DNA from: Hygrocybe punicea
Taxonomy: Eukaryota > Basidiomycota > Agaricomycetes > Agaricales > Hygrophoraceae
NCBI GenBank assembly: GCA_963556145.1
Contig: OY744470.1
Location: 2,852,001-2,916,000, forward strand
Direction: 5' to 3'
Length of the DNA: 64,000 nt
Shown: piece by piece, positions 34,833-45,673 of the stretch
How positions within the stretch are numbered: position 1 is the stretch's first letter
Layout of the letters: every line of letters starts with the position of its first letter
Translations under genes and position numbers: made by a program
Notes under the pieces: generated by a model
The model's input: only the letters and a program-made list of their open reading frames with translations
What the model was told of the DNA's origin: nothing
Database searches by the model: none

Positions 34833-36446
34833 CTAGAGGTGAGTTGTAACTAGTTGTTCAGGTTTGGGGGTAGCCTGAAGTGTAGGCGAACCACTTTGCG
34901 CTCGAGGCACAGTTGGACCATATTTAGTGAGCGGGAACGTTTCATCCGCAGTGTCAGAATCAGACTCGGCTTCTGGTTTACAACTAGGCGTCGTGACAGT
35001 AGTGGCAGTATAAACAGGCAATGCGGATGCAAATTCATCTGACCTAAATGGCTGTTGCTTCACTAACATGTAAGCTTGCGTCACCTTGATACACCAATGA
35101 CTTACTTGATCTAGAGATCGCACCACTGCTAAATGATGCCGCAGAAGACCCGCCAGCCAATTGCGACAGAAGTCAGATGACCCAGCCATGCTCCAAGAAG
35201 GCATTCTCTTATCGACGAAACAATGAATGGCAATCAATGCGATGACCCCACATGAGCCACTCCCCGATCCCTGGTGCGGAACAGGCAGGGCATCCTCTGT
35301 CCATTCCTCCTGAGCATCTGTGACATCACCAAGGAACCACTTCAGTTTAGGGAGCAGGCTCTCGTCCGGTGGCCATGCCAAGGAATCCCCTTGTCAAACG
35401 ATGCGATCTTTCATGGACACGATACAGGGTACCCAGTGTGAGCCTTGCTTGTTGAAAACAAACGCAAGATATTCGGGATGGTCAGTAAGAAGATTATCTC
35501 TGACTTCCCTCAAGTCTTTTGTTAGATGGTTGGCATGAAAGGCATTTGAGAGCTGCAAATGAAAGAAGCACGGGAGTATGACAATGGTGGGGTTACCAGT
35601 TGCTGAATTGATCTCCTGTGTGATTTGATAAGCGCGGGTGTCGAGAACGCGTTTGCCTATCCAGTTTTCTCCCAGCAGCTCGTGCAAGCTAGTGAGGTCA
35701 GCAACATCCAGATTGCCCAGAAAGCCCTGCAGCTCCACGCCAACGGGACACTGAAGGAAGGCCTCCATGTCATCGGGGTCTAACAGATTGTGAGCATGAA
35801 CGGTTTCCACAATATCTTTCACCATCTTCAACTGCTTTTGGAATAACAGGACATTTGACCATAGTCGCATGTCCCGGAAGTGCACAGAGTACAAGTTCCC
35901 TGCAGGCAAAGCATCTGAGAGGTAAACAGGTGTGCGTATATGAACTCTCTGTACCTTGAGCCTCGATAACCACACTCCAGTACCCCTCAGCGAACTTTGC
36001 ATATTGATCACCAAGAAACATGCAAACGTCTTTGAGAGATGGAATCGACCCTGCAAGGAGAAAACCTTTGGTGTTGGGAATGGTCTGTGACCAGCCAACA
36101 AGCCGCAGCGTGCCCTCGGGCAAGGTGGGTGGGATTTCATTCTCTCCTTCAATGCATTGTCGAATCGTACATTTTGCGAGATAGCTAGACGAGAAGGGGA
36201 CATCCGATGGATACGATTCGTACGAGGAGAAATTCAGCTTGCATTCCAACGGAACAAAGTTGGGAAAGGGCTTTTCTACTCCGGGGCTGTCACTGTTGAC
36301 ACCACCGCCAGAGAAGCATCCTGGACGAGCTGAAGGAGAATTAGAAGTCACGTCGAAAGGAAAAGAAAAACTTTACACATACTGGCATCTTGAGGTCCAT
36401 AGTCATATGCAGCAGAACAAGAACTGTCGAGCATATTTGAAAGCAT
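34833..36446 (-). pseudogene. Ulp1-like (C48) protease gene, spliced, one TGA
   Basis: The protein is read from about 36446 through introns at 36330-36382 and 35915-35954, and ends at 34833. The N-terminal half (about 36330-35650) is uncharacterised. The C-terminal half has the C48 layout: GSHWVPCIVS with the catalytic His, VWQGDSLAW-like sequence with the Asp, then HQGSGSGSCGVIALIAIHC with Gln and Cys. A TGA at 35394-35396 lies exactly between the His and Asp motifs, where Trp (TGG) fits. Otherwise the frame is open to the end. An extra upstream exon may lie at 36735-36906. This class removes SUMO-like modifiers in host versions, and related ORFs ride on mushroom transposons. Confidence 0.7.
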
Positions 36447-36599
36447 GTCGTTCAGATTTTTTCCAACGGTCAGAAAAGTGGACATAGATTGGATTGCAAG
36501 GTACATAGTGTTTATATACACTGTGTAGCACTTTGTGCCTATCCTAGCGCGTAAACCATATCACAATCACAACCTAACATCCCGCGACATGGTGGGGCA

Positions 36600-37330
36600 G
36601 GGCCCGTAGAAACGCCGAAGTCAGAAGGTCGTCTGAGTTCCCATGCAATCAGTGATCCCAAGGGGCTAAGAAAAATCCTACTGAATTGTTTTCTTAGTTC
36701 AGTACTGCTCAGAAATCTCGAAATACCACACCTGACACGCAGATCGGGGAGTCAAGGTCCGTGTGAGTGTCCATCGAATCTCCATCGAGGGCTTCAGAGT
36801 TCATCCGAGCGGGCTCCGCAAGCTGCGATATTGAAGCAAGAAACGGTGAAGTCGGAAGGTTCCCGAGTGCAATTTGTGGTCCCTGGGGTGAGATGAAATC
36901 ACCCATTTCAGTGCGACTCTGCGTTTGGTCCCTAGACTAGCCAGATTTCACTCTAGGATTCCTGACCGACGATATCGTGCAGGAGCATCCATTGAGGGCG
37001 TCAGAGCTAATCTGAGAAGTCACCAGTTAGTGCCTGACTGCTCAGATTTGGGAACCAAATTCCCTATATTGGTGTGTAGACCGACAGATTTACCTCTAAC
37101 AGAGTTGTCTGAAACCGGAGGGCCATGTGGGGGAATGTTGAAAGAGAAAACATTCCCGTTGAAACCTGTGACAACGCCGCGGCAGATGATCAGCAACCTA
37201 AGAAAAAGATGTTCATGAGAGGGACCGGCCGCATGACGGGAGTGATTGAAAAGCGCAGTCAGGGACAGGGCAGCAATGGCATTCTTTTGTATTCGTATTC
37301 ACTAGGCGCTAGGGTGTTTAGATCGCAATG
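36600..37330. other. Possible upstream exon and short duplication
   Basis: A minus open frame at 36735-36906 (starting MGDFISPQGPQIALG, ending before a GTGTGG donor-like site) may be a first exon of the Ulp1-like gene. Segments near 36615-36670 and 36840-36905 are similar (AAGTCAGAAGGT and AAGTCGGAAGGT followed by related sequence), suggesting a local duplication. The plus ORF 36925-37218 has no recognisable motif. Confidence 0.35.
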
Positions 37331-37552
37331 AAGCAGAATGATGAGTCCACTTACAAACCACCTCGGCAATCAACAAGTCCCGGACATTGCTAATACTGTA
37401 GTCTTAGCCTCTAACGGATCCTAACAGTCGGTGGGCGATACTCCCGGCAATCGAGTCTAGAAGACTGAACTCTTGGCTTGAATCGTCTGAGCCACCTTTG
37501 GATTCCATGGCCGCCACTTAGCGCTATTACCCACTGACTAGTTTGCATAGTC

Positions 37553-38071
37553 ATGAACCCTTCAAGTTGCACGGACCTAAAAAGTCATTTCTCGAGTTCA
37601 AGATTTCATTTGGTCAAGCAGTCTGGAATCGGCCATAAGCTGGGCAAGTACGCTGCCGAGTCTTTCATTCAGAACCTAGTGTACCCCCTACGACAACACA
37701 CCTTCTGTAGCAACCCCTGCCGCTTCCCTGGTTCCATTCCCCACCACAACTCACTCAACACGATGCCCTGCACTTCATTTTTAGCCCCCACAAGATGCCA
37801 ATTCATCCCAATCACCTGCCTTTACCCCATGCAGCCCCGACGACAACACACCATCTATCGCCACCCCAGCCACTTCCCCGCTTCATTCCCCACCCCAGCC
37901 CACCTCGCACGATTTCCCATGCATCATTTCAAGCCTGAACAAGGCACCCATTCGTCCAAAACACTCGCGTTTACCTCAGTGCACCCCAAACCTACCCACC
38001 TCGTTTTTTTGGCCAACCCCGCCACTTTGCGCACGACGGCCACCATTGGGCAACCGGTCCATTCTGTGTAG
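37553..38071 (+). repeat. Two-copy 150-bp direct repeat
   Basis: CGACAACACACCTTCTGTAG at 37691 and CGACAACACACCATCTATCG at 37841 start two diverged C-rich copies. A 172-codon plus frame spans both, but its Pro/His/Ser-rich composition follows the repeat, so I do not call a gene. Confidence 0.5.
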
Positions 38072-39200
38072 GGTGTTTACGATGGCATTGTCACTGGGTA
38101 TCAAGCTGGATGGCATTGCAGGGAGGGTGGAAGGTACATTCGAAATACCTCAAATCCATTTGCATTGCCCACTTATGTTTTATCGCAGGCATGTTTCATG
38201 TGTCTCATCCAGCAAGCGGCTCTCGGACTTTTTCACTTGCAATCAAGCAGTCCATGGCTTCAGGCCATTGGTGCCTTGGAATAACCCTCATATCAACCAC
38301 GACGTTAGCACAACAGCTGTAGGGCGGCTGAGGTGAGGTGAAATGGAGGAGGAAGAAGTGGACATTGAGGGTGCGGGAGGACGAGCCAGGCAGTGCAATT
38401 ATGGAACAGGTGATGAGTACCTTACCCAATTAGAGAATTGATCATCCAGACATCTAGATATTGTAGTAATGAGATTCTGTAACGAGATGCAAAGGTGATG
38501 GGGAGCTATTTGCCCATGGTGCCTCCCCCCAAATAAGGAAATAAGGGTCCAGCTCCCTGGGGAGCCATATAGAATTATCCATGTAAATATTTGTGGATAT
38601 TGTTCCAGCTGGGAGAATGAAGTATGTGGAAAATGCTGTGAAGAAGTGAAGTGTATTCAGTTGGCAGGTTGGGGAAGTGAGGAATGTGGACCATGTTTGA
38701 AACAAGTCAGACATAAAGTGAAGACTATAAGTGTCTAATTTTTGATGGTCTTCCTTTCCAATGTAAGATTTGAAAAGAAATTGAGTGGTATTGTTTGGTA
38801 TGAGTTAGGGTTGTCTCAGCTACTACAGGACTGCAGAGAAATGTCAGATTTACCAATGACGAAATCAGTGGAGGTATTTGAGGATGATGACAGAGCTCAG
38901 GACTGAATTTTGCTATGCAAGAATAAATAACAAGGAACTCCAATGCCTGATGAGTGGTGAAATGTTGATGTGAAGTATTGCATCCATTGAATGGTAGGAT
39001 CAATATATCTTTGTGATGGGCTCATCCAATGCCATTGTGAAGAGAATGTCTCACCCCAGGCTAATACAGAGTTTCAACCCATGTTGGCCCATCCTATGCT
39101 CCTGTATGAATCCCATGTCACACCATCCACAGCTAATGGTATACTGTCACAATGTACGTGTTGGTCAAGACAGAAATGCTGAGCACTACTCTACATCTCG
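38070..39200. other. No recognisable gene
   Basis: Minus frames at 38454-38714 and 38725-39003 are open but hydrophobic, without motifs or splice context. I recognise no repeat or gene. Confidence 0.4.
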
Positions 39201-39206
39201 GTCGAT

Positions 39207-39495
39207 GCAATGCTAGTGGGAAATAAATATCCCACCCCATGTCGGCCCATCCAATGCAATTGAGAAATAAATATCCCACCCCATCTCAGCCCATCCAATG
39301 CAAGTGGGATATAAATATCCCACCCCATCTCGGCCCATCCAATGCAATTGGGAAATAAATATCCCACCCCATCTCGGCCCATCCAATGCCACTGAGAAAT
39401 AAATATCCCACCCCATCTCGGCCCATCCAATGCAATTGGGAAATAAATATCCCACCCCATATCAGCCCATCCACTGCCAGTGGGAAATCATTATC
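39207..39495. repeat. 44-bp tandem repeat, about 6.5 copies
   Basis: The unit reads GGGAAATAAATATCCCACCC, then CATCTCGGCCCATCCAATGC and AATT. GGGAAATAAATATCCC is an imperfect hairpin. Open frames on the minus strand (YLFPNCIGWAEMGWDI-type) are produced by the repeat. Looser TCTCGGCCCATCCA units continue to about 39620. Confidence 0.9.
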
Positions 39496-39839
39496 TTCAA
39501 TGTTATGGGCCCATTCAATCTGAAGGGAACAAAATATCTCGGCTCATCTCGGCCCATCCAATCCAATAGGTCTGGATTTTATCTTGGCCCATCTCGGCCC
39601 ATCCACTGGGATTGGACCTTTAGCCCATCGGCTCTCCCAATGTTACTGGTGAAAAATCTGATGCAAGGTGTGTACTTTGATGACAGGCGATCCAACACTT
39701 GGGAAATTGGTGTTGGTGCATGGTTTTGGCGGTTTGAGGTCAACTTCCTGAACAAGAACCTTGACGTGATGGTGAGTGGCTAAACATGACAGTGAAGGCT
39801 GTTATTAACTGAAGGACTGGCTGCTCAGAGGATTCAGTT

Positions 39840-40165
39840 AGGCTGTTGCAAGAGAGTGTACAGTCCAGCAAGGATCTCCAATGTTTTTGCGTTTATTGTG
39901 AAGAATGGCTTCATGAAGGATGCCTCACAGGGCCCATTGAAGTAATGCTTCGGGAGCTGAATGATTTGGATAACTTGACACAGAGCGTCCCAATTTGCAG
40001 GGGTTCAAATGGCCAAGGTCGGGATCAGCAGAAAGACTAGCATGTGGCTGGTACTGGACGAAAGATTGAGAAGGCTCGTGAGTGGGCTGATAAAGAGGCA
40101 GCTCCAAATGATTGGAGACAGTTGCTTGGTGCAGAGTTTGTGGATGAGATGATCCAGACACATAT
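39840..40165 (+). pseudogene. PHD/zinc-finger-like fragment
   Basis: The plus frame 39846-40040 reads LQCFCVYCEEWLHEGCL, a C-x2-C ... H-x2-C half of a PHD-like site, then VPICRGSNGQG. Related sequence (QQFCMNCRLWMHTECL) ends the BAH remnant near 11.6 kb. After the stop near 40038, sequence continues as IEKAREWADKEAAPNDWRQL. It is probably the C-terminal remnant of a BAH-PHD-type gene. Confidence 0.4.
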
Positions 40166-40389
40166 TTGATGCCATCATCACATGATAAATAGAAGCCAAA
40201 CTCGGACTAATTTCCCACATTAGCACAGATTACCCCCCAACTTGCATGGACTCTTTCTCCATAACCGGTCCACCAATTTCTTAGAAAATTGGTACAGAGC
40301 ACCTCAGTAGTGTTCCCAATGGATTGCCAACTTAAATCTGCAACAATTTCATGTCCCAGATTTGTATATATATACATAGAAGACCGGTA

Positions 40390-40850
40390 TAATGGGTGCT
40401 GACAAAGATACCTCGTGCGATTCGTCAATAAGCCACCCCCTGCCACCAAAACATGTGTGATTTGTAGAGGACATACCAAAGCATGTGTGGGAAGCCAGGG
40501 GAAGCAATCTGAGACACTTCTCCCCTCTCCCAAAATGGGTGCTGACAAAGATACCTCGTGCGATTGATCAATAAGCCACCCCCTGCCACCAAAATGTGTG
40601 CGATTTGTAGAGGACATACCAAAGCATGTGTGAGAAGCTGGGGGAAGCAATCTGAAACACTTCTCCCCCTCCCCCAAAATGGCTGGTGACAAAGATACCT
40701 CATGCGATTCGTCAATAAGCCACCCCCTGCCACCAAAATGTGTGCGATTTGTAGAGGACATACCAAAGCATGTCCTAGAAGCCTGGGGAAGCAATCCGAA
40801 ACATGTTGCCTCCTCACCCAAAATGGACGCCGACACAGATCTCCCCCCCA
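40390..40850 (+). repeat. 144-bp tandem repeat with coding-like content
   Basis: Units start at AATGGGTGCTGACAAAG (40391 and 40533), AATGGCTGGTGACAAAG (40678) and a partial AATGGACGCCGACACAG (40822). The spacings are 142, 145 and 144 bp. The plus frame of the last unit (from 40679) reads as protein: SHPLPPKCVRFVEDIPKHV. A 144-bp unit equals 48 codons, so this was probably an in-frame coding repeat. Small indels now shift the frame between units. Confidence 0.75.
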
Positions 40851-40979
40851 AGGGACGGGGAAGGGTCCAGGCCGCGCCCCACCATGTGCGATTTGACCAG
40901 GGGACTGTAGGCTTCAAATCACACACATTTGTGGAGGGGACTGGTGGGGTTTGCACTACACCCCCCCTAGTGCAGGGGT

Positions 40980-41240
40980 AAGAGGGGTAAGCTATGTTCG
41001 CTGACTTCAGTAGAGCAACCAGGTAAGAAGAGGCCTCACAATGAAGCCTAGTGAATATAACTGACCATCTATGTTCGGTGGCTCCATAAGTCATGTCCGG
41101 TGGACAACCAGGTAAGATGAAGCTTTGTATATGCCTATGCGAACATAGCTGAAGGTCTATCTTCGCGGACCTTGCAATTATTGTTAGGATCGCCACACTC
41201 AACGATACCAGGTAAGTGAACTGTTGCGCCTTGTCATTGA
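40980..41240. repeat. Degenerate repeat alternating CCAGGTAAG and TATGTTCG
   Basis: CAACCAGGTAAGAAG (41016), CAACCAGGTAAGATG (41105) and GATACCAGGTAAGTGAA (41205) are spaced about 90-100 bp. Between them lie CTATGTTCGCTG, CTATGTTCGGTGG and its inverse CGAACATAG. I see no coding sequence. Confidence 0.5.
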
Positions 41241-41768
41241 CAAGTGCTGATGGTGACGGTTAAGACGAGACAGAGCTGTTGATGGCAATGGAGCTGCAGA
41301 GTGAGTAACCTTTGGTAATAATGAATTTCCACACTCATCCAATAAATCATTACCACTGGTAAGCGCAAGAGGGTGAGGAACCCAGCATCGAAGTCCCCTC
41401 TGTCAAGGGGAAGGAGCCCGTGGGTGGTGAGTGTCAAACCATCATGTTATGCAGATAAGTATCAGAAAACTTGGGGCAGGGCGTAAGTGCACGATTACTG
41501 GTGTTGCCTCTCCCCCTCAATCAAGTAAGTGATTTTTGACTATATCATGTTTTAGAGGTGTCGGTGCTTGACAGGTGTTTTTAGCCAGGAGAACACGGCC
41601 TCGCATGACTGAGGATGTCGAGGAGGTTGAGGTGTTGCCCACCGCGTGACAGCTGAGGTCTTCCTGTCTGTGTGAACTGAACTGTACACTTTTTTGTATA
41701 TCATCGCATCATCTGTAATAATATATTCGGTTCTTGGTTAAGATCAAACACTTGGAAGTTTCTCGTTA

Positions 41769-41964
41769 GACATTATGAAATTGTAGGTATTGAAAATTGA
41801 AGTATGGAGCACGCAGATCATGCAAGTTCCCATAAGAGATCATCTGAGTTTGTAACTCTACAGCCTGTAGAGTTACAAACTTAGATGATCTTATGGGAAC
41901 TTGCTTGATCTGCTATTAACGTGCTCCTTACTTAAATTGTCAATACAATTAATTTCATAATGTC
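41769..41964. mobile_element. 196-bp fully palindromic MITE with TA flanks
   Basis: The ends GACATTATGAAATT and AATTTCATAATGTC are perfect inverted repeats, and TA dinucleotides flank both sides (41767-41768 and 41965-41966). The inverted symmetry continues to the centre, where TTTGTAACTCTACAG meets CTGTAGAGTTACAAA. A TA duplication fits a Tc1/mariner-type MITE. It is non-coding. Confidence 0.8.
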
Positions 41965-42227
41965 TAACCGAACATAAATGATCTGCTATGTTCGGACAGT
42001 TATTCTTATAAAACTTGTGTGACTTCCTGAACTTAGCAGATCAGCTGTCTTACTTACAGAAATACAAAAGAGTACGCAACGCTATAATGCCAACATGCTT
42101 TGCAGGCATCACTCCATTAAGATGTTAATAATATTAAATAAATAATTATTAATACATGCTAAGTCACAAGGCTACTAGCCGACTCAGATGGGTTGAGCTT
42201 GCTAACGCTGAACATAGACTTAGCATC

Positions 42228-42434
42228 GCCCAGCTGCTGCCATTGGCAGTGGTTATTTCTAGAGTGGCTCTAGATGTAGCATGGCCAGAGTTACATATTT
42301 ATACCTACAATAGATAAGACATGGCATTGCACACGTGCCAACATCTCTCGTCCAGATGCTGCTGCTGGCAGAGGATTTCTAGAGCGACTCTAGATGTAGC
42401 ATGGCCAGAGTTACATATTTATACCTACAACGGT
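42228..42434. repeat. 120-bp direct duplication next to the CACTA element
   Basis: TTCTAGAGTGGCTCTAGATG (42257) and TTCTAGAGCGACTCTAGATG (42377) both continue into TAGCATGGCCAGAGTTACAT and ATTTATACCTACAA. The copies lie 120 bp apart. Confidence 0.85.
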
Positions 42435-42884
42435 AGTCAAAGTTCACGCATGTCACGTGTCACTGCCATTTTCGGTCAATTCAAAAATTGACCGGAGGTG
42501 TCACGCATCACACCTACCAGTCAATTGATTAAAATGATACAGTATCACTGAAAATTCAAGCCCAGTGAGAAGTCCGTGGTTTTAGATTTGTTTAGGTCAT
42601 GTAAAATCTTTCAAAATATAACTTGAATATTTAAAAGGAAAGTTGCACTCCTGCTCGAAAATTTGCCAGTTAGATCCTTTAAAAAACATCTCGACTGCGA
42701 TTTGAAAACATTTCGATCGAGTAGAATACAGTAGAATACAGTCCGAACTTTGCTAGGTCGTTGCTTGTTCCCCGCTTGTTCCCCGCCTGTTCCCCCTGCT
42801 TGTTCCCTGCCCATTCCCCGTCCCCCTGCCCATTTGCCATTCTCCGCAACCATTTCCCACTCCCCACCCTGCTACCTGTTCCCT

Positions 42885-45016
42885 TTAGGAAGTTGCCGCT
42901 GATCTTGCTACTGCCGCTGCCTTTGCCTTCGCTTCTTTGATATTCTGCTTGATTTTCTTGCTCTTCTCCTCATAGATCTGCGGCATATAGTTATTAGATG
43001 ATATATATACTCGTTGCTATGCTACTTACCTGTCTTGTTGCGTTATCAAGCTCTTGCCAAATCTCGTCAAATTTGGCCTTATCAACAGGATTCTTGGGAC
43101 AATAATCGATGGCGAACAGGTTCCTGTAACAGAATCATCTCAGTTTGCAACAAAAGTATCCTAAATACTCACCGTGCCGTTGTTGCCTGCGTAGGAATCA
43201 TCAGCGAGCTTTTCTTCATGGGAGCTTTCCCTGCCCCCTTTCCTTTCCGTGTTGATGAAGATGCGGCAGTTGAAGCTTCCTGATTAACCGCTGTAGCAAC
43301 TACAGTCTGCATAGATGCACTGTAATAAATGTAGATTTAGTTTCTTATGTGCCGGTTTGAGTTAACTTACAAAGGATTGATGATTGTGGGGGGAACGTCT
43401 GTGGTAGTTATGGCGTCAGGTGCGGGGATTTGTTCCGTCTCATCTTGGGTACCGTTCTGAGCCTCGACCACTGTCTCAGACAGCTCTGTGGAAGGTATCG
43501 CAGCGGATGGAAAGATGAATGAAAAAGGCCTGCATACCTATGATTTCCGGCACATTCAGAGCCGGCACCATCTCACAATCAGTCTCTGCGATCAAGGTAG
43601 ATGCGGTAGGCAATGTTGTAAGCGACAGTCCGGATAAGTCACCGGATGACTCCCGAGACACAGGTGTGATGGTGGAAGTTGGCTCGGTTGGCAATTCGTT
43701 CAATGATGTGGGTGGGCTTGATTCTTCGGAAGAAGAGCTGGTGGGTGGTGTAAGGACTTGAATTGGGTTTGATAACTGGGGGACCCTGAATTTCTTCTTC
43801 TTTGCAGGTGCAGGACGAGCGGTCGATGATCATTTCTGCGGTAGATGCATGTACTCGTCACCGTTTGTCACATCTTTTGTGTCACCCATGTCGCCTTCTT
43901 GATCGCTCCTTGAGTTCCCGTCACCCAAGACATATTTGCGGTACCATCCAGAGTAGTTTATCGTAGCAATTTGTTCCAGTTTCCAATGATCCTCACACAG
44001 CCGGAGCTCCGGGGCATACTCGTACATCTGCAAGCGAAAGAAAGTCTTGAAGGAAGAGGTACCTTTTCCCCAAGTCGTTGGCACAATATCCTTGCTGTGA
44101 CATTCACGCCATATCTCCCTGATTTGGTTCGTTATGCCGGAGATACGAAAGCCATCCATGGGGAAGCCATTTTTATCCTCGACAAAACCAAACTTGACAT
44201 TGATTCCAGCAGCAATTCGTGACTTTCCCCGCCCTCCTACCTGGTTATTGACCACTGTAGTAGTCGCGGTCCTTGAGCTCCAGTCTTGTCTTCGCCAAAA
44301 CTTTACTTGCGGATAATCTTTCCTGTCGAGGGGTGCTAGGAGTGTGGTAGAGTCTGAATGTGAAGTGCGACGTGAGGTATGGTCAGAATGCGATGATGAG
44401 AATCCAGGCACATTGCCAGGTGTGAATTGGGTGCCGAAGCTATTTTCATTGGCAAAGCGAGCGGATTGTGTGAGCATCTGTAAACTCTCACTGTTGCGGC
44501 ATCAGTAACAGTCACACAGGGCAAGGGAAATTTACCGGGAGTATTCCAACTGTGATTTTAAGCGTATGTTGTCGAAGAAAAGGTTTTGGTAAATTTGGTT
44601 GCAAAAGAGGGCATTGTGGTCGAGATTCTCAACAACCAACATTTGAAAAGGTTGACGGGTCTGAATTCCGTGCTCATGCCACTGTTAGAACAAGCAAGTG
44701 GTGAAGGGTGTGAATATATGCATACCGGCATTGCAGTGTTATTAATAAAAGTTTTGTTCGGAGTGACTTGGGGAGGTCTACGAGTTTGCAGCAAATTTTG
44801 ATGAGTCCTCGGTGTCAAGAAGGCATTCTGAAGGTCGGATGGAAACTGGTGTGCAGACGTGGATTCCAGCCATTCCGGAGAATCTTCCAAACTGGACTCA
44901 TAGTGACTTCGCGAGTCTTCTAGATTGGACTCATGGTGACTCCGGCGAGTGGGTATAGAGAGGGCACTAGAAGGAGGGAAGACGAAAGGATTGTTTGCAC
45001 TGTCTGCCATGGTCAT
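42885..45016 (-). pseudogene. CACTA element accessory protein gene, multi-exon, one TGA
   Basis: Exons join through GT-AG introns (for example GTATGC...AACAG near 44690-44735, GTAAAT...CAACAG near 44480-44535, GTAAGT...TTACAG near 43320-43370, GTGAGT...TTACAG near 43125-43175, GTAAGT...CCGCAG near 42980-43030). The middle domain (43830-44477) contains VNNQVGGRGKSRIA, VPTTWGKGTSSFKTFF, PELRLCEDHWKLEQIATINY and SGWYRK. This layout, with a T-W-G and an E-L-R-L-C-x2-H-W-K motif, is familiar from uncharacterised Agaricomycete proteins. The tail is Ser/Thr-rich and then Lys/Ala-rich. A TGA at 43830-43832 would fit CGA. It probably plays a TnpA-like or accessory role, which is inference. Confidence 0.75.
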
Positions 45017-45076
45017 GGTAGTAGACCAAGGGCGTGTGACATCACACCGACTTCTGCTAAGTCTACCACTCTGACC

Positions 45077-45555
45077 ATGAATGTACCTGCCAATCGTGTC
45101 TTACATCTTTCCATTGATGCTCTCACTGATAACTGGGACATGTACAGTGTTCAGTTTAATGTGATGGATGTCGGACCCATGGTAAGATCATACAATTTTT
45201 TTGCGGCCCAAAGACTGATTTAACACCAAAATGGCAGACACTCCTCATTCGCATCCGTGATGCTGACACAATTCTAACCAATACCATGCTTGTGAAGCAA
45301 GAAGAGTTCAAGGAAGGGATTCCCAAGCGAGAAACAGATCAACTGGCGCCATCCGCTGATAGCGTACATGTAAAAGCATACCCTTCGGTTGTCCTCACAC
45401 ACCGTTCGACTCCTGGGTCTCAATCTCAAGAATCTATACCCCCGATTCATACGTACAATGTCAGGCATGCCGACAACGATGATTTTAAGAGACGAGGACT
45501 AAAGAGGGCATGTGATAAGGAAAACTTGGGGCCGGCCAAGCAAAGGAAGACGTAG
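45077..45555 (+). CDS. Small hypothetical protein between the CACTA genes
   Basis: The start at 45077 (MNVPANRVLHLSIDALTD) leads to GPM before a GTAAGA donor at about 45182. The intron ends in GGCAG near 45236. Exon 2 continues TLLIRIRDADTILTN and ends KRACDKENLGPAKQRKT at 45555. The reading frame is continuous across the splice and free of stops. It lies head-to-head with the accessory gene (start 45016) and converges on the transposase 3' end. No domain is recognised. It may be a third gene of the transposon. It lies on the strand opposite to both others. Confidence 0.5.
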
Positions 45556-45673
45556 GCTGTTTTTTCTGACTGTATAAATATCGCGCTGTGCATGTGTATG
45601 TGTTCACAATTGTCTGAAATTGTCCGCAATGAGATCTTCATGTTCTCCAAGTACATCGCATACAGACGTACAA

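Noticed and set aside
39191..39474. Minus-strand frames with repeated GWAEMGWDIYFP-like protein
   Set aside because: They arise from the 44-bp tandem repeat. A frame shared by all units is expected by chance because the repeat lacks stops there.
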